Under the pieces are notes generated by a model, which saw only the letters and a list, made by a program, of their open reading frames with translations, made no database searches and was not told the origin of the DNA. 27,724 bases of DNA from a virus, in IMG/VR virus record IMGVR_UViG_3300028365_000013, positions 1 to 27,724 of that record; one strand, written 5' to 3'. The position numbers were made by a program, and so were the translations under genes. Of this stretch, positions 8,328 to 15,822 are shown piece after piece; within the stretch, counting starts at the first letter, position 1, and each line of letters opens with the position of its first letter.

Positions 8328-8424
8328 TATAACTCCTATGTTAATGGAGTGTGCGGAATATTTTGAGTGGGGCGAACACATAGTCCACTTCTATTCTTTA
8401 TAATAACATGAAATAAAGGCCACG

Positions 8425-8715
8425 TCAACTAATTTCGTCTCTAACTTTTTTAACTTCGGTCTTTACATCGACTAAATCAATGGAATTTTTTATCATCATT
8501 TTAACTAAAAACATAATAGTAATCATGGTCCAGAACCACCATGAAACTGCAATCACAGACCACGCAATTAATACCACTAAAAATATATTGTGTTCGCCAA
8601 TTAGATTTAGGTGGTAGAGTGCACCACTGCCACCTACGAATACTACAGGAATAATAAAGGCCAGGCGGCTCCATATTCTGGCTTGTATTCTGACATTATT
8701 TAATTTGTGTTCCAT
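8425..8715 (-). CDS. Small two-helix membrane protein, unknown function
   Basis: 96 residues with two hydrophobic spans, LAFIIPVVFVGGSGALYHL (about 18-36) and IFLVVLIAWSVIAVSWWFW (about 44-62, continuing in TMITIMFLV), then a charged C-terminal helix. A membrane role such as lysis or membrane association is possible, but no family is recognised. A TTGACA lies at 8735-8740, but its best -10 would overlap the start codon. Confidence 0.7.
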   Translation of the reverse strand: MEHKLNNVRIQARIWSRLAFIIPVVFVGGSGALYHLNLIGEHNIFLVVLIAWSVIAVSWWFWTMITIMFLVKMMIKNSIDLVDVKTEVKKVRDEIS

Positions 8716-8768
8716 ATATGTATTTAAATCTTATTGTCAATTGTTAAACTAGCCGTATTACACATCAT

Positions 8769-8797
8769 GAAAATAGCGCCCGATGGGCGCTATTTTC
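8769..8797 (-). terminator. Rho-independent-like terminator after the WYL_2 gene
   Basis: Perfect 13-bp stem GAAAATAGCGCCC / GGGCGCTATTTTC with a 3-base loop, 15 bases past the stop at 8812. The 3' arm ends ATTTTC on the minus strand. Confidence 0.8.
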
Positions 8798-8811
8798 CTT
8801 ATTATTAGATG

Positions 8812-9099
8812 TTATGCAGGTGACTGCGGCTGCGCCCCACCTGCATTTGCAGGGCTAACTCTTGTTACACGAACGTAATGAAAGCTGCGCCAGCCTTCGG
8901 CGTTTAGGTCCCATACTGTGACATTTTTAGCGTCCACTGGGTTTGTTTCCTTGACATCCTGTCCAATGTCCGCTTCGCTTTTCCACTTGTGTTCGGGCAA
9001 GTATTGAGGAGCAAGTGTGCATGTCATTACACGCTGGTCTCCATTTAACTTATTGAACGTAACTTGGTATACATCTTTGTATAGCATCCCCAACAACAT
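8812..9099 (-). CDS. WYL_2 (former DUF2693) small SH3/Sm-like domain protein
   Basis: About 95 residues. The pattern VTFNKLNGDQRVMTCTLAP followed by DAKNVTVWDLNAEGWRSFHY matches the WYL_2 family common in T4-like phages, a small beta-barrel thought to bind ligand or nucleic acid. Start choice: a TTG at 9171 in frame would overlap clpP by 35 bases, while ATG at 9099 or 9087 gives the usual family length; I chose 9099 although AAAGGA abuts it too closely. It follows clpP and ends at a strong hairpin terminator, so the two probably share a transcript. Confidence 0.8.
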   Translation of the reverse strand: MLLGMLYKDVYQVTFNKLNGDQRVMTCTLAPQYLPEHKWKSEADIGQDVKETNPVDAKNVTVWDLNAEGWRSFHYVRVTRVSPANAGGAQPQSPA

Positions 9100-9136
9100 T
9101 CCTTTGGTAGGAATATCCTTTAGTGTTGCCAATGAT

Positions 9137-9754
9137 TCATCGGGTTGTGATAAGTTTGTCTGCGAGTCCAAAATCTACTGCCTCCTGTGCTGATAAGAAT
9201 GTGTCAAACTTCATGGTTTCATAAAATTCGTCGTATTCTTTGTTTTGACTGTTGTGTTTAACGTAGAGCTCTGTCAAGCGTTCATTAAGACGCTTAGATT
9301 CTGCATGACTTCGAATAGTATCTTCAATCTGCAGTTCTGTAACGTGTACAGATCCGCTGGTGCCGCGTGTGCCACTGCTCACGCGATGGATCATTGTGCG
9401 ACTTTCAGGTAACACAAACCGCTTTCCTGGTGTTCCGGCTTGTGCTAACAAGCTTCCCATGCTAGCAGCTTGACCTATTACAATTGTTTTAACGTCGGGC
9501 TTGATAAACTGCATTGTGTCGTAAATGGCAAGTCCTGCTGTAACTGCGCCGCCACCGGAATTAATGTAGAGACTGATATCTTTGTCGCTGTCAGCAGCCT
9601 CCAGAAACAGTAATTGTGCTACTATCAAGCTGGACATTGTATCTTCTACAACGCCTTGCAACATAATAATACGATCCTTGAGTAGGCGACTAAAGATATC
9701 GTATGAGCGTTCTCCTCGACTGTCTTGCTCGACGACCATTGGTACTAGTGGCAT
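9137..9754 (-). CDS. clpP: ClpP-like serine protease
   Basis: 205 residues, the usual ClpP length. The catalytic triad is intact: Ser98 in [10 protein letters not shown], His123 in TMIHRVS and Asp184 in KFDTFLS. The oligomer and substrate-groove motifs YINSGGG (63-69) and [13 protein letters not shown] (188-200) are present. The loop after His123 ([12 protein letters not shown]) differs from the cellular HQPLGG form. ClpP forms a barrel that degrades proteins fed by a Clp ATPase; no ATPase is encoded nearby, so it would need the host partner or act on prohead proteins (inference). Ribosome site AAAGGA at good spacing. Confidence 0.95.
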   Translation of the reverse strand: MPLVPMVVEQDSRGERSYDIFSRLLKDRIIMLQGVVEDTMSSLIVAQLLFLEAADSDKDISLYINSGGGAVTAGLAIYDTMQFIKPDVKTIVIGQAASMGSLLAQAGTPGKRFVLPESRTMIHRVSSGTRGTSGSVHVTELQIEDTIRSHAESKRLNERLTELYVKHNSQNKEYDEFYETMKFDTFLSAQEAVDFGLADKLITTR

Positions 9755-9765
9755 TGGATTCCTTT

Positions 9766-10947
9766 CTAATGCATTACTTTTAAAATGATGGTATCTGCGT
9801 TGATACGACCGTTTAGTTTCGTGTCGGTGGTTTTGATTACTTCCATGAACTTGCGCAGCTTGATCTTGCCCGCTGCTTTAAATTCCTTAAGTTGGTCTTC
9901 AGTTTTGCGCAATGTCTTTTGCACGCTTTTTGTTTCGTCAAATCCAATAATTGTAGTTCCTTTAACAGTCATTGTATTTGTATACTCGTCTGCAACATAC
10001 TTCCCGAGCTTGCGCGTCTTGGTATTGAAGATCCAGATCTCTGTAGAGTTAATAAGTTCTGTTGGGTTGACCGAAGTAAGCTGATACTTGTCATCCTTAT
10101 CTTTGTACTTCAACTTTGCAATCAATTTGTCTGCACTAACTGCCTTCTTGACACGCGGCTTACGAGTAGCTTTTGCAGATTCAATTACCATCATGCACGC
10201 ACCATCTACTGTTTCCAATGCATCAAGGTATGCCTTTGCATCTTTCTTAGCAAGGTGATTATACCCTTCTCTAAATTGCGATGCAAGTTCTTTTTTAATA
10301 GGGTCCTTAATCTTGGCAATCGACTGAGGAGTAGGCATATGATTGGCTATAAGCCGAGCTTCGTTGAGTTCGCTTTTGTAAAATCTTTGAATTTTACGTG
10401 CATGGGCTTGCGAAACTTTCTTGGTTGCAAAATGTGCAGTAAAGTCAAACCCTTTTGGATTGAAATTCTTTTTGTCGGTTATAAAACTATCAAGCCATTC
10501 TTCGATAGCGTCACATGCGTCTTTGGATTGCTCTGTAATGCGTTCTTGTATCGAAGGTGCAACCGTAGATACCTTTTTAGTTTCAGTTTTCTTTTCTTCT
10601 ACAATTGCTTGTCCTTGTTCGATCAAACCTTCTACAAATTTAACAATTCCAAGTTTGTAGTCATCGGGTACGATATCGGCCTGAACTCTTAACAAGTAGG
10701 CAGTTGTGGCCCAGTGACTGTGGTTCGAGATTCTCCAATCAGTGAGCTTGTTGATAACAGCAACTGTCTTTTTGTCGTAATGTGTCTTAATATACAACTT
10801 AATCTCTTCGCCCCAGCCTCTAGAGTCAACTTCGTAATGGATGTACCATTTTGCCCATATCCAACTGTCGGTTGGTGTTAATGCAATTCCGCTTTTACGA
10901 ACTGCCCGTACTGTTTTTTTCTTTTTTGGCATAAGCGATTTGGCCAT
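9766..10947 (-). CDS. 393-residue lysine-rich protein of unknown function
   Basis: Strongly basic N-terminus ([13 protein letters not shown]). A Trp-rich block ([20 protein letters not shown]) is followed by a long, mainly helical, charged middle and a C-terminal beta-like part containing [19 protein letters not shown]. No enzyme motif. Good AGGAG ribosome site and a clear TTGACA-N17-TATACT promoter, so it is probably transcribed early by host-type polymerase. It stops with TAG, with a second in-frame TAG seven codons on, and lies 12 bases before clpP. Nucleic acid binding would fit its charge but is inference. Confidence 0.8.
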   Translation of the reverse strand: MAKSLMPKKKKTVRAVRKSGIALTPTDSWIWAKWYIHYEVDSRGWGEEIKLYIKTHYDKKTVAVINKLTDWRISNHSHWATTAYLLRVQADIVPDDYKLGIVKFVEGLIEQGQAIVEEKKTETKKVSTVAPSIQERITEQSKDACDAIEEWLDSFITDKKNFNPKGFDFTAHFATKKVSQAHARKIQRFYKSELNEARLIANHMPTPQSIAKIKDPIKKELASQFREGYNHLAKKDAKAYLDALETVDGACMMVIESAKATRKPRVKKAVSADKLIAKLKYKDKDDKYQLTSVNPTELINSTEIWIFNTKTRKLGKYVADEYTNTMTVKGTTIIGFDETKSVQKTLRKTEDQLKEFKAAGKIKLRKFMEVIKTTDTKLNGRINADTIILKVMH

Positions 10948-10971
10948 GCAATTCTCCTAGTGTTAATATAC

Positions 10972-11000
10972 AGTATACAGTTATCTCTGTAGATTGTCAA
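10972..11000 (-). promoter_or_regulatory. Sigma70-like promoter of the 393-residue gene
   Basis: TTGACA (10995-11000), 17-base spacer, TATACT (10972-10977) on the minus strand. The -35 overlaps the stop codon of the preceding gene. Confidence 0.75.
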
Positions 11001-11251
11001 TACGAACCGTAGTTGAGATTGTAAAATGTTTCTTGTTTTTTTGTAATAGTAAAACAATACACTACTACAGTCAAATGAGGCGCAGGGTCATAGAATGCTT
11101 GTACAGTTGTCTCAGTGGACGTTTTGCACAAGTATGCAAGCCAAGGCATTCGGGGTGTCATATCTTGCAATTTACCTAGATACACTTTGCTGTCAGAAAT
11201 TGCCAGAGATTTAGGGTCGTAGTCAAAGTTAAAAGTTACAGATATTTTCAT
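10997..11251 (-). CDS. Small unknown protein, fourth gene of a coupled block
   Basis: 84 residues from ATG 11251, chosen because it overlaps the previous stop as ATGA; the longer frame to 11326 adds an Arg-rich segment lying wholly in the upstream gene. Contains ISVTFNFDYDPKSLAISDSK and PWLAYLCKTS; beta-rich, no motif recognised. Confidence 0.65.
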   Translation of the reverse strand: MKISVTFNFDYDPKSLAISDSKVYLGKLQDMTPRMPWLAYLCKTSTETTVQAFYDPAPHLTVVVYCFTITKKQETFYNLNYGSY

Positions 11252-11514
11252 TCTACATCTTCTACGTTGCACATATCTCCAAACCTGAGCCGAAAATAAG
11301 TCTCGTATTCTGCAGGCAGATTCCACGTTGTTACACAGTGTCGAATAGTACCAGTGCCGTCGGTTAACACAGTTTTATCCTCCATTGCACCATGGGCCCG
11401 AAGGTACTTTACCCATTCAAGCTCTTCCCAGTTGCGCAATGCATCACAGACTGCCTTTTCTTGCCCGTACAACATAAGATTGTATCGTTGTAACTTTAAC
11501 GTAACCTTAATCAT
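11248..11514 (-). CDS. Small unknown protein, third gene of a coupled block
   Basis: 88 residues, coupled to both neighbours by ATGA overlaps (11511-11514 and 11248-11251). Begins MIKVTLKLQRYNLMLYGQ, includes NWEELEWVKYLRAHGAM. The start MIKVTLKLQRYN resembles the MKISVTFNFDYD start of the next gene in strand pattern. Function not recognised. Confidence 0.65.
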   Translation of the reverse strand: MIKVTLKLQRYNLMLYGQEKAVCDALRNWEELEWVKYLRAHGAMEDKTVLTDGTGTIRHCVTTWNLPAEYETYFRLRFGDMCNVEDVE

Positions 11515-11894
11515 TCTACAAGGTGTTGTCCGTTTGCTACCAACACCATTAATATTTTATAGTTGTTGTATGCTTTCATCACAGCTGGATTATTGTCTCT
11601 TATCTTTGCTTCAAACTCTAATTTCTTTATATATTCACTTTCCCAACTGTGCCGGGGATGAAATACCAATGATTCTATACTATAACATAAGTCAGTAAAG
11701 TTTGATTCCGACAGCGTAATTTCTACTCCGTTGGATGTTTGATAATTAATAGGAGAGATCAGTGAACCTGGTGTTTGTGTCTGCCAATAGTCTTGAGGGA
11801 CTGCTGTATGGTAGGTGCGATGGCTGGGTTGAATTATTGCGCCAAACCGCTCCTGTAGAATGTCTTGACCAGATTTGTTATGTACGCTGTCCAC
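11511..11894 (-). CDS. Small unknown protein, second gene of a coupled block
   Basis: 127 residues; its ATG overlaps the previous gene's TAG by one base. Contains SPINYQTSNGVEITLSESNF and a helical C-terminus (YIKKLEFEAKIRDNNPAV). No signal peptide or known domain. Translational coupling along the four-gene block suggests the proteins are needed together. Confidence 0.65.
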   Translation of the reverse strand: MDSVHNKSGQDILQERFGAIIQPSHRTYHTAVPQDYWQTQTPGSLISPINYQTSNGVEITLSESNFTDLCYSIESLVFHPRHSWESEYIKKLEFEAKIRDNNPAVMKAYNNYKILMVLVANGQHLVE

Positions 11895-12193
11895 TAATAT
11901 TTTTCATTTTCTAAATTTTCAGAATCCTTAATGTCATCCAGCAACAATAGCGTCGAATAAGCTGCGGATAAATCTTGTTGTGCTTTAACTAAAGCTTCCA
12001 CTGCAGAATCTGTCCTGCGAAGGTCCACGCTACGAAATCTTCGTATTTTTTCTAGAGTTTGTGTCGCCAACGAAATGTCAAATTCGTCACCTAACTTTAC
12101 TAAATAGCCTCTATCTGGATTTAAGAGCTTAACTTCTTTGTGTGTTAGTTCACACAAGTATGCACCACCTGCTGTTTGTGCAATAATCTTCAT
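11894..12193 (-). CDS. Small unknown protein, first gene of a coupled block
   Basis: 99 residues with an AAGAGGTAG ribosome site ahead of ATG 12193. The N-terminus GGAYLCELTHKEVKLLNPDR and the helical middle (FDISLATQTLEKIRRFRSVD) look like a genuine folded protein. It lies 40 bases after the ligase stop, so it probably sits on the ligase transcript. Stops with TAG. No function recognised. Confidence 0.65.
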   Translation of the reverse strand: MKIIAQTAGGAYLCELTHKEVKLLNPDRGYLVKLGDEFDISLATQTLEKIRRFRSVDLRRTDSAVEALVKAQQDLSAAYSTLLLLDDIKDSENLENEKY

Positions 12194-12232
12194 TTTATTC
12201 TACCTCTTTTTAATTTTAATCCATCCAAAGCT

Positions 12233-13564
12233 TTAGATTTTCTCTCCGACTTTAAATCCCCTGAATGTTTTGAATCTTGGGAAGCGCAAGCTGTATGTGC
12301 CGTCTTGGTTTTGTGTCACAGCGTCTGCACGTATTTCAGCCAACTGACCAAGAAGGCTATTACGATTATTCCAAAAGTCGGCTCTCTGAGCGTCAGAGAA
12401 GCCGCCGCCGCAATTGACCACAATATCTTTCCCGTCATCTTCCCCAGCGCATATGATAGCCCCGAGTCTTCCTTCATTTCGCCCAGTTCCTTCTTCAAAT
12501 CCAGTAATTGTCAATGTAACTTCGATAAATGGCTTGGACTTCAACCAAGCGTGCACTCGTTTGCACTTGTATGGTGCATCGGGGTCTTTGATCATCACAC
12601 CTTCGTACTTTTCCTTAACAGCCTTGGCATTAATTTCTACAAAGCGGGCCTGGCCTACTTCGGTATCCAAGTCAACTTCTTCCCAATCCAGTGCCTGTAC
12701 ATGCGGCATTTCTGCAGCATGCAAGTCCGCCCACGCTTTGGTGATAGCACTACGATATGTCTGTGTCTTATTCCACTCTCCTAGTACAAAAGCATCTAGC
12801 GGAATAGTATCAAACAAGTGCAGTACAGCATCTGTTGCTTTCTTGCCGTCTTTGCGCTGCAATTGCTTCATCAAGTCCTGAAAATCAGCACTCATTATTT
12901 CGCCATCGAGCACAACTGGATAAGGGGTTGGGTTATTTTTTACCACCCCGCGGATTTCATCGATAATATGATCAAAGTTGTGAAACTGTTTGCCGTTGCG
13001 GCTAAATATCTCAATCTTGTCGCCATTAACGTCATGTATAACAACATTGCACCTAACGCCGTCAAGTTTGACTTCGATCTGCTTTTTACCAACCATCTTG
13101 CTTGCGTGGTTTGCGCTGTCGTGTGCAAGCTGACATGCAAATACATCAACTCCCCAGTCAGCACGTCCTGCTGCTTTGCAAGCCTTGTTTACAGTACTCT
13201 CGCTAAACCCTGCTCGCATGTCTTTGATAAGAATGCGACGATACCAGCCGTTCCATTGCTCCTGTGTTGCTACATCCATGCAAAGTGCAATAGCGTCTCT
13301 TGCAGCGTGTCCTGTAAGCTCGCGCTTGTACAGCATAGTTGCTAAGTCTTTGAATGCTGGCCATGCTAGTCCTTGGCCACCCGATGCTGTCTTCTCGGGC
13401 ACTTTCTTAACGCCAAACGTAACCATCTTGTCAAACGTAAAACGCAGACCTTCAAAGAACTCTGCTATGTTGTCGTCGAGTGCAGTTGTAATAATTGCCT
13501 GCTTGTCAAGCCTGCCACTGGTTTCTTCTATCTGTTTGATGATGTCTTGGGGTTGTTTGCGCAT
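12233..13564 (-). CDS. ATP-dependent DNA ligase
   Basis: 443 residues from ATG 13564 (GGAG ribosome site; the ATG at 13576 is too close to the promoter). The nucleotidyltransferase motifs are clear: motif I KLDGVR with adenylated Lys166, motif III FSRNGK (187-192), motif IV LDGEIM (219-224), motif V YEGVMIKD (320-327) and KSKP (342-345). An OB-fold C-terminus follows (ITGFEEGTGRNEGRLGAI). It seals nicks in duplex DNA with ATP during replication, recombination and repair. Its own TTGACT-N17-TATAGT promoter suggests early expression. Confidence 0.95.
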   Translation of the reverse strand: MRKQPQDIIKQIEETSGRLDKQAIITTALDDNIAEFFEGLRFTFDKMVTFGVKKVPEKTASGGQGLAWPAFKDLATMLYKRELTGHAARDAIALCMDVATQEQWNGWYRRILIKDMRAGFSESTVNKACKAAGRADWGVDVFACQLAHDSANHASKMVGKKQIEVKLDGVRCNVVIHDVNGDKIEIFSRNGKQFHNFDHIIDEIRGVVKNNPTPYPVVLDGEIMSADFQDLMKQLQRKDGKKATDAVLHLFDTIPLDAFVLGEWNKTQTYRSAITKAWADLHAAEMPHVQALDWEEVDLDTEVGQARFVEINAKAVKEKYEGVMIKDPDAPYKCKRVHAWLKSKPFIEVTLTITGFEEGTGRNEGRLGAIICAGEDDGKDIVVNCGGGFSDAQRADFWNNRNSLLGQLAEIRADAVTQNQDGTYSLRFPRFKTFRGFKVGEKI

Positions 13565-13585
13565 TGGATTCTCCATTTATAATGT

Positions 13586-13614
13586 ACTATAGCACTTTAC
13601 AGCACAGCAGTCAA
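13586..13614 (-). promoter_or_regulatory. Sigma70-like promoter of DNA ligase
   Basis: TTGACT (13609-13614), 17-base spacer, TATAGT (13586-13591) on the minus strand, immediately after a hairpin terminator. Confidence 0.75.
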
Positions 13615-13615
13615 G

Positions 13616-13640
13616 ACAAAAGGCGCAATGCGCCTTTTGT
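13616..13640 (-). terminator. Rho-independent-like terminator of the 63-residue gene
   Basis: Stem ACAAAAGGCGC / GCGCCTTTTGT with a 3-base loop, 14 bases past the stop at 13654; the minus-strand 3' arm gives CCTTTTGTCTT. Confidence 0.8.
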
Positions 13641-13653
13641 AATACATTGGATA

Positions 13654-13845
13654 TTAATTAGATAATTCAGCTGCAACTGGCGCCCGCGAGCTTGAGAATT
13701 CACCGTCAACTAATCTGATCAGCCGACGCATCTTACCGGGTGCTTTATCCTGCGTTTCAAAATTAGTGTATGCACGAGTCACAGCAATTGGGCTAAGAAA
13801 TGTCCAGATAATATTTTCCTTGGGTGTTGTTGTCTCGGTTATCAT
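13654..13845 (-). CDS. Small unknown protein (63 residues)
   Basis: Starts MITETTTPKENIIWTFLSPI and ends SSSRAPVAAELSN. No ribosome site of note before ATG 13845. It lies between a compact structured RNA candidate and its own terminator. No function recognised; the clean terminator supports that it is expressed. Confidence 0.55.
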   Translation of the reverse strand: MITETTTPKENIIWTFLSPIAVTRAYTNFETQDKAPGKMRRLIRLVDGEFSSSRAPVAAELSN

Positions 13846-13925
13846 GGCTGTACAAACGGAGCCTTTGATGTAATTTCCTGATGTTCTGTATTCGAATAGT
13901 TTTATGTTCTTCCTTTTATAAGTTA

Positions 13926-14062
13926 TTTTTCAAAGCTGACAGCAGCTACAATGTCTAGTACAATTTACGGGCCCAAGCTGCTATTCTAAAGACTATGTCT
14001 TCGGTTGTCACGCCATTTAAGCAAGGACTAGAATATTTTTTTCCTCGCTTCACTTTGAAAAA
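13926..14062 (-). ncRNA. Candidate four-stem structured RNA
   Basis: A perfect 10-bp closing stem (13926-13935 with 14053-14062) encloses three hairpins: 13941-13947 with 13976-13982 (7 bp), 13989-13993 with 13997-14001 (5 bp, 3-base loop) and 14019-14026 with 14043-14050 (7 of 8 bp). No ORF uses the stretch. Strand is inferred from the surrounding minus-strand transcription. No known family was recognised; an attenuating leader for the 63-residue gene or a phage small RNA are both possible. Confidence 0.5.
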
Positions 14063-14069
14063 TTTAAAA

Positions 14070-14152
14070 TTGTGTTAACGATAGCCTATAGCAGTGTCAC
14101 CGGATCGTTGCTCGAGCAAACTTTCCAATGCCCTTCACAGGGGCCAACACAA
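14070..14152 (-). ncRNA. Second structured element next to the four-stem RNA
   Basis: Closing stem 14070-14076 with 14146-14152 (7 bp), inner stem 14077-14082 with 14104-14109, a 12-base palindrome TTGCTCGAGCAA at 14108-14119 that competes with it, and a GC-rich hairpin 14130-14144. It starts 15 bases past the HNH gene stop. Together with the neighbouring element it forms about 225 bases of structured sequence. Confidence 0.4.
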
Positions 14153-14166
14153 AATTGATGCAGTTG

Positions 14167-14457
14167 TTATCTGTTATGGTATTGCCACATAAGCGCGTTG
14201 CACCTTGCGTGGACAGCACCTTCAGTTAAATCACTGCTGTGATCGTGCTGTAGGTGAATTGGGTGTTTTAAGAAACCTGGCGGAAACAATTTGAGATTTA
14301 TCTTTGTTTCTTTGATAGACTTTGGCGGCGACTTTGCCAGGTTGCTGTTGCACCAGTAACACATATTGCCCTGCTCTGCTGCATACTGTTCGCGTATTTC
14401 TCTGCGTTCTTTTGAGTTAGCTTTGCTGTATAACACAGGCAATTTGTAATTGTACAT
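14167..14457 (-). CDS. HNH nuclease, endonuclease VII-like
   Basis: 96 residues. Zinc pair Cys33-xx-Cys36 (MCYWCNSNL), catalytic-type HDH at 71-73 (LQHDHSSDLTEG) and a second zinc side HARCN at 83-87 are arranged as in the recombination endonuclease VII/HNH family of phages. It would cut branched or nicked DNA; in T4 the larger endonuclease VII resolves Holliday junctions during packaging. It is short compared with T4 gp49 (157 residues), so it may be a core HNH nuclease of another role. It follows tRNA-Asp by 19 bases. Confidence 0.85.
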   Translation of the reverse strand: MYNYKLPVLYSKANSKERREIREQYAAEQGNMCYWCNSNLAKSPPKSIKETKINLKLFPPGFLKHPIHLQHDHSSDLTEGAVHARCNALMWQYHNR

Positions 14458-14476
14458 ACATACTTTCTTTTAATGT

Positions 14477-14552
14477 TGGCGAGAATGACGAGATTTGAAC
14501 TCGCAGCCTTCGGATAGACAATCCACTGCTCTACCAATTGAGCTACATCCCC
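14477..14552 (-). tRNA. tRNA-Asp (GTC)
   Basis: Complete cloverleaf with encoded CCA: acceptor GGGGATG/CATTCTC, D stem GCTC/GAGC, anticodon loop TTGTCTA (GTC), T stem GCGAG/CTCGT (last pair G-T) with loop T-T-C-A-A-A-T, discriminator G. The 27-43 pair is G-A. Confidence 0.93.
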
Positions 14553-14625
14553 ATTTTACGTTGTGCTGCCCATTTCAGGCATGTTGCTATGCTTACACTA
14601 AAGGGTTCACAACGTAGTTTTATCT

Positions 14626-14717
14626 TGGCAGAGAGGCAGGGATTCGAACCCTGGGAACTCGTTAAAGTTCGTCGCATTTCAAGTGCGGTGCCTTAAGCCA
14701 GACTCGGCCACCTCTCC
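14626..14717 (-). tRNA. tRNA-Ser (TGA)
   Basis: Class II tRNA of 92 bases with a long variable arm and encoded CCA: acceptor GGAGAGG/CCTCTCT, anticodon loop CTTGAAA (TGA), T loop TTCGAAT, discriminator G as usual for Ser. Confidence 0.95.
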
Positions 14718-14726
14718 GTATTACTG

Positions 14727-14993
14727 TTATTTACCAAGAGTTCCTAAAAATTCAAGTCTTTTGAATCTTTTGAATTCTGCTTCTGCTGTAGCGAATATTT
14801 TTTCCGAGGCAAGTAACACGCTCTTTTTCTTGGTCTGTCTGTATTCTGTTGTTAATCTAAAGTAATCAAGTTTGTATTTTTCAAAACGCTTTTTAATCAG
14901 TGTGGTTGTTCCGGGAGATGTGCCTCTGTGGTACTTGTGCCACTTTGCAATCTCCTGTTCCCATTCTTCAAACTGTTTTAACTTTTGATCCAT
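14727..14993 (-). CDS. Small charged coiled-coil protein, unknown function
   Basis: 88 residues, very rich in Lys/Glu/Arg with heptad-like helices (KQFEEWEQEIAKWHK, then ASEKIFATAEAEFKRFKR). No motif. A TTGACA-N17-TAAATT promoter places transcription start at or next to the ATG, so the message may be leaderless, or the promoter may mainly serve the two tRNAs just downstream. Confidence 0.6.
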   Translation of the reverse strand: MDQKLKQFEEWEQEIAKWHKYHRGTSPGTTTLIKKRFEKYKLDYFRLTTEYRQTKKKSVLLASEKIFATAEAEFKRFKRLEFLGTLGK

Positions 14994-14999
14994 AAAAGC

Positions 15000-15028
15000 A
15001 ATTTAACACATTTCTTGTGATGTGTCAA
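15000..15028 (-). promoter_or_regulatory. Sigma70-like promoter ahead of the coiled-coil gene and tRNA-Ser/Asp
   Basis: TTGACA (15023-15028), 17-base spacer, TAAATT (15000-15005). The -10 ends 7 bases before the ATG at 14993. Confidence 0.6.
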
Positions 15029-15708
15029 CGACTAAGTAATTCATTGGCCATCTGATGGTTTGTTTCTGAGTGACCTTGTTCGTCTGCTCTTACCTTGAGT
15101 ACAACGTCTCTTAGTGTTGCGGATTGGCTTAACTTGTAATAATCAATTGCAATTTGTGGCGCAGGCACGTTTTCGACTGTGCCCACATCAATTTCTGCAA
15201 GATACTGAGTATAACTTATAACAGCTTCTTCTTCAAAGTATCCTACCAGTCGATGTGCAGTTTTTGGAAACAGAGCGTACATTACAAAATAGAAATGCCA
15301 AAATAGAAATTGTGCTAGCAACACCAAGCATCTTTCGAAGCGACTAGGCTGTGCAATCTCAATAAAGATCATGAGGTGCATGCGTTCGTTTTCTGCTTCG
15401 TCCAGCAGCACCTTGATCCACTTTCGGTCATCGGGCGCCATGTTTCGTAGACTTCTTAGGTGATTCCACATTCCTGCAACCATTCCAGGAACACCAGCAA
15501 CTGTTTCAAGTACAACAGCACGGTGTCCATAACGTTTGGCAAAAAAGGTATCAGCAAACCATCTAAAAACTTTGGTTAACCCTAGCGCAATGTGGTCGGA
15601 AATGTTTTGTGGTTCTGTATGCTTAAACTCTAACAATTGCTTTTCTCTTCTTCTTCTTGCGTGTCTTATCAAGTTCTCTTTGGAGCTCAAGGTTGTAGCT
15701 ATCAACAT
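15025..15708 (-). CDS. Diiron alternative / plastoquinol terminal oxidase (AOX/PTOX)
   Basis: Up to 227 residues. All diiron ligand motifs of the membrane-bound alternative oxidase family are present: LETVAG (Glu68), NERMH (Glu108, His111), FEEEAV (Glu160) and DEQGH (Glu210, His213). The enzyme moves electrons from quinol directly to oxygen, bypassing the cytochrome chain. PTOX genes are known auxiliary metabolic genes of cyanophages; here the host and hence the quinone are unknown. The N-terminal ~25 residues from ATG 15708 overlap a small membrane-protein gene by 86 bases; a TTG around residue 25 with a purine-rich run before it is an alternative start. Confidence 0.93.
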   Translation of the reverse strand: MLIATTLSSKENLIRHARRRREKQLLEFKHTEPQNISDHIALGLTKVFRWFADTFFAKRYGHRAVVLETVAGVPGMVAGMWNHLRSLRNMAPDDRKWIKVLLDEAENERMHLMIFIEIAQPSRFERCLVLLAQFLFWHFYFVMYALFPKTAHRLVGYFEEEAVISYTQYLAEIDVGTVENVPAPQIAIDYYKLSQSATLRDVVLKVRADEQGHSETNHQMANELLSR

Positions 15709-15808
15709 CGTTCTTGTGTGTTATCCATACAAGGAACAATGCTGGCCAAAATACTAATAACCAAAATACCCACCACGCCCAATGTACTCCTGGAGTTCTA
15801 ACTTGCAT
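15623..15808 (-). CDS. Small single-span membrane protein upstream of the oxidase
   Basis: 61 residues with one very hydrophobic Trp-rich span (WAWWVFWLLVFWPALFLVWI, about 10-29) and a basic tail (KTRKKKKRK). Ribosome site AGGA before ATG 15808. Its 3' end overlaps the oxidase frame. The pairing with a membrane-associated oxidase suggests, but does not prove, a joint membrane role. Confidence 0.65.
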   Translation of the reverse strand: MQVRTPGVHWAWWVFWLLVFWPALFLVWITHKNDVDSYNLELQRELDKTRKKKKRKAIVRV

Positions 15809-15822
15809 ATTATTTCCTAAAA

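Noticed and set aside
9745-9768. Amber recoding of the 393-residue gene
   Set aside because: It ends in TAG, but a second TAG follows seven codons later and the frame beyond has no protein-like sequence, so TAG acts as a normal stop here. This also argues against global TAG reassignment.
9892-10692. 266-codon plus-strand frame rich in Cys and Phe
   Set aside because: Antisense of the Lys-rich 393-residue gene; Lys codons read in reverse give Phe/Leu/Cys-rich nonsense.
12176-13592. Several long plus-strand frames
   Set aside because: All lie antisense to DNA ligase, which has clear catalytic motifs.
13980-14010. Group I intron core (AAAGACTATGTC resembles the S element)
   Set aside because: No matching P, Q and R elements in order and no split exon; the match is part of a simple hairpin.
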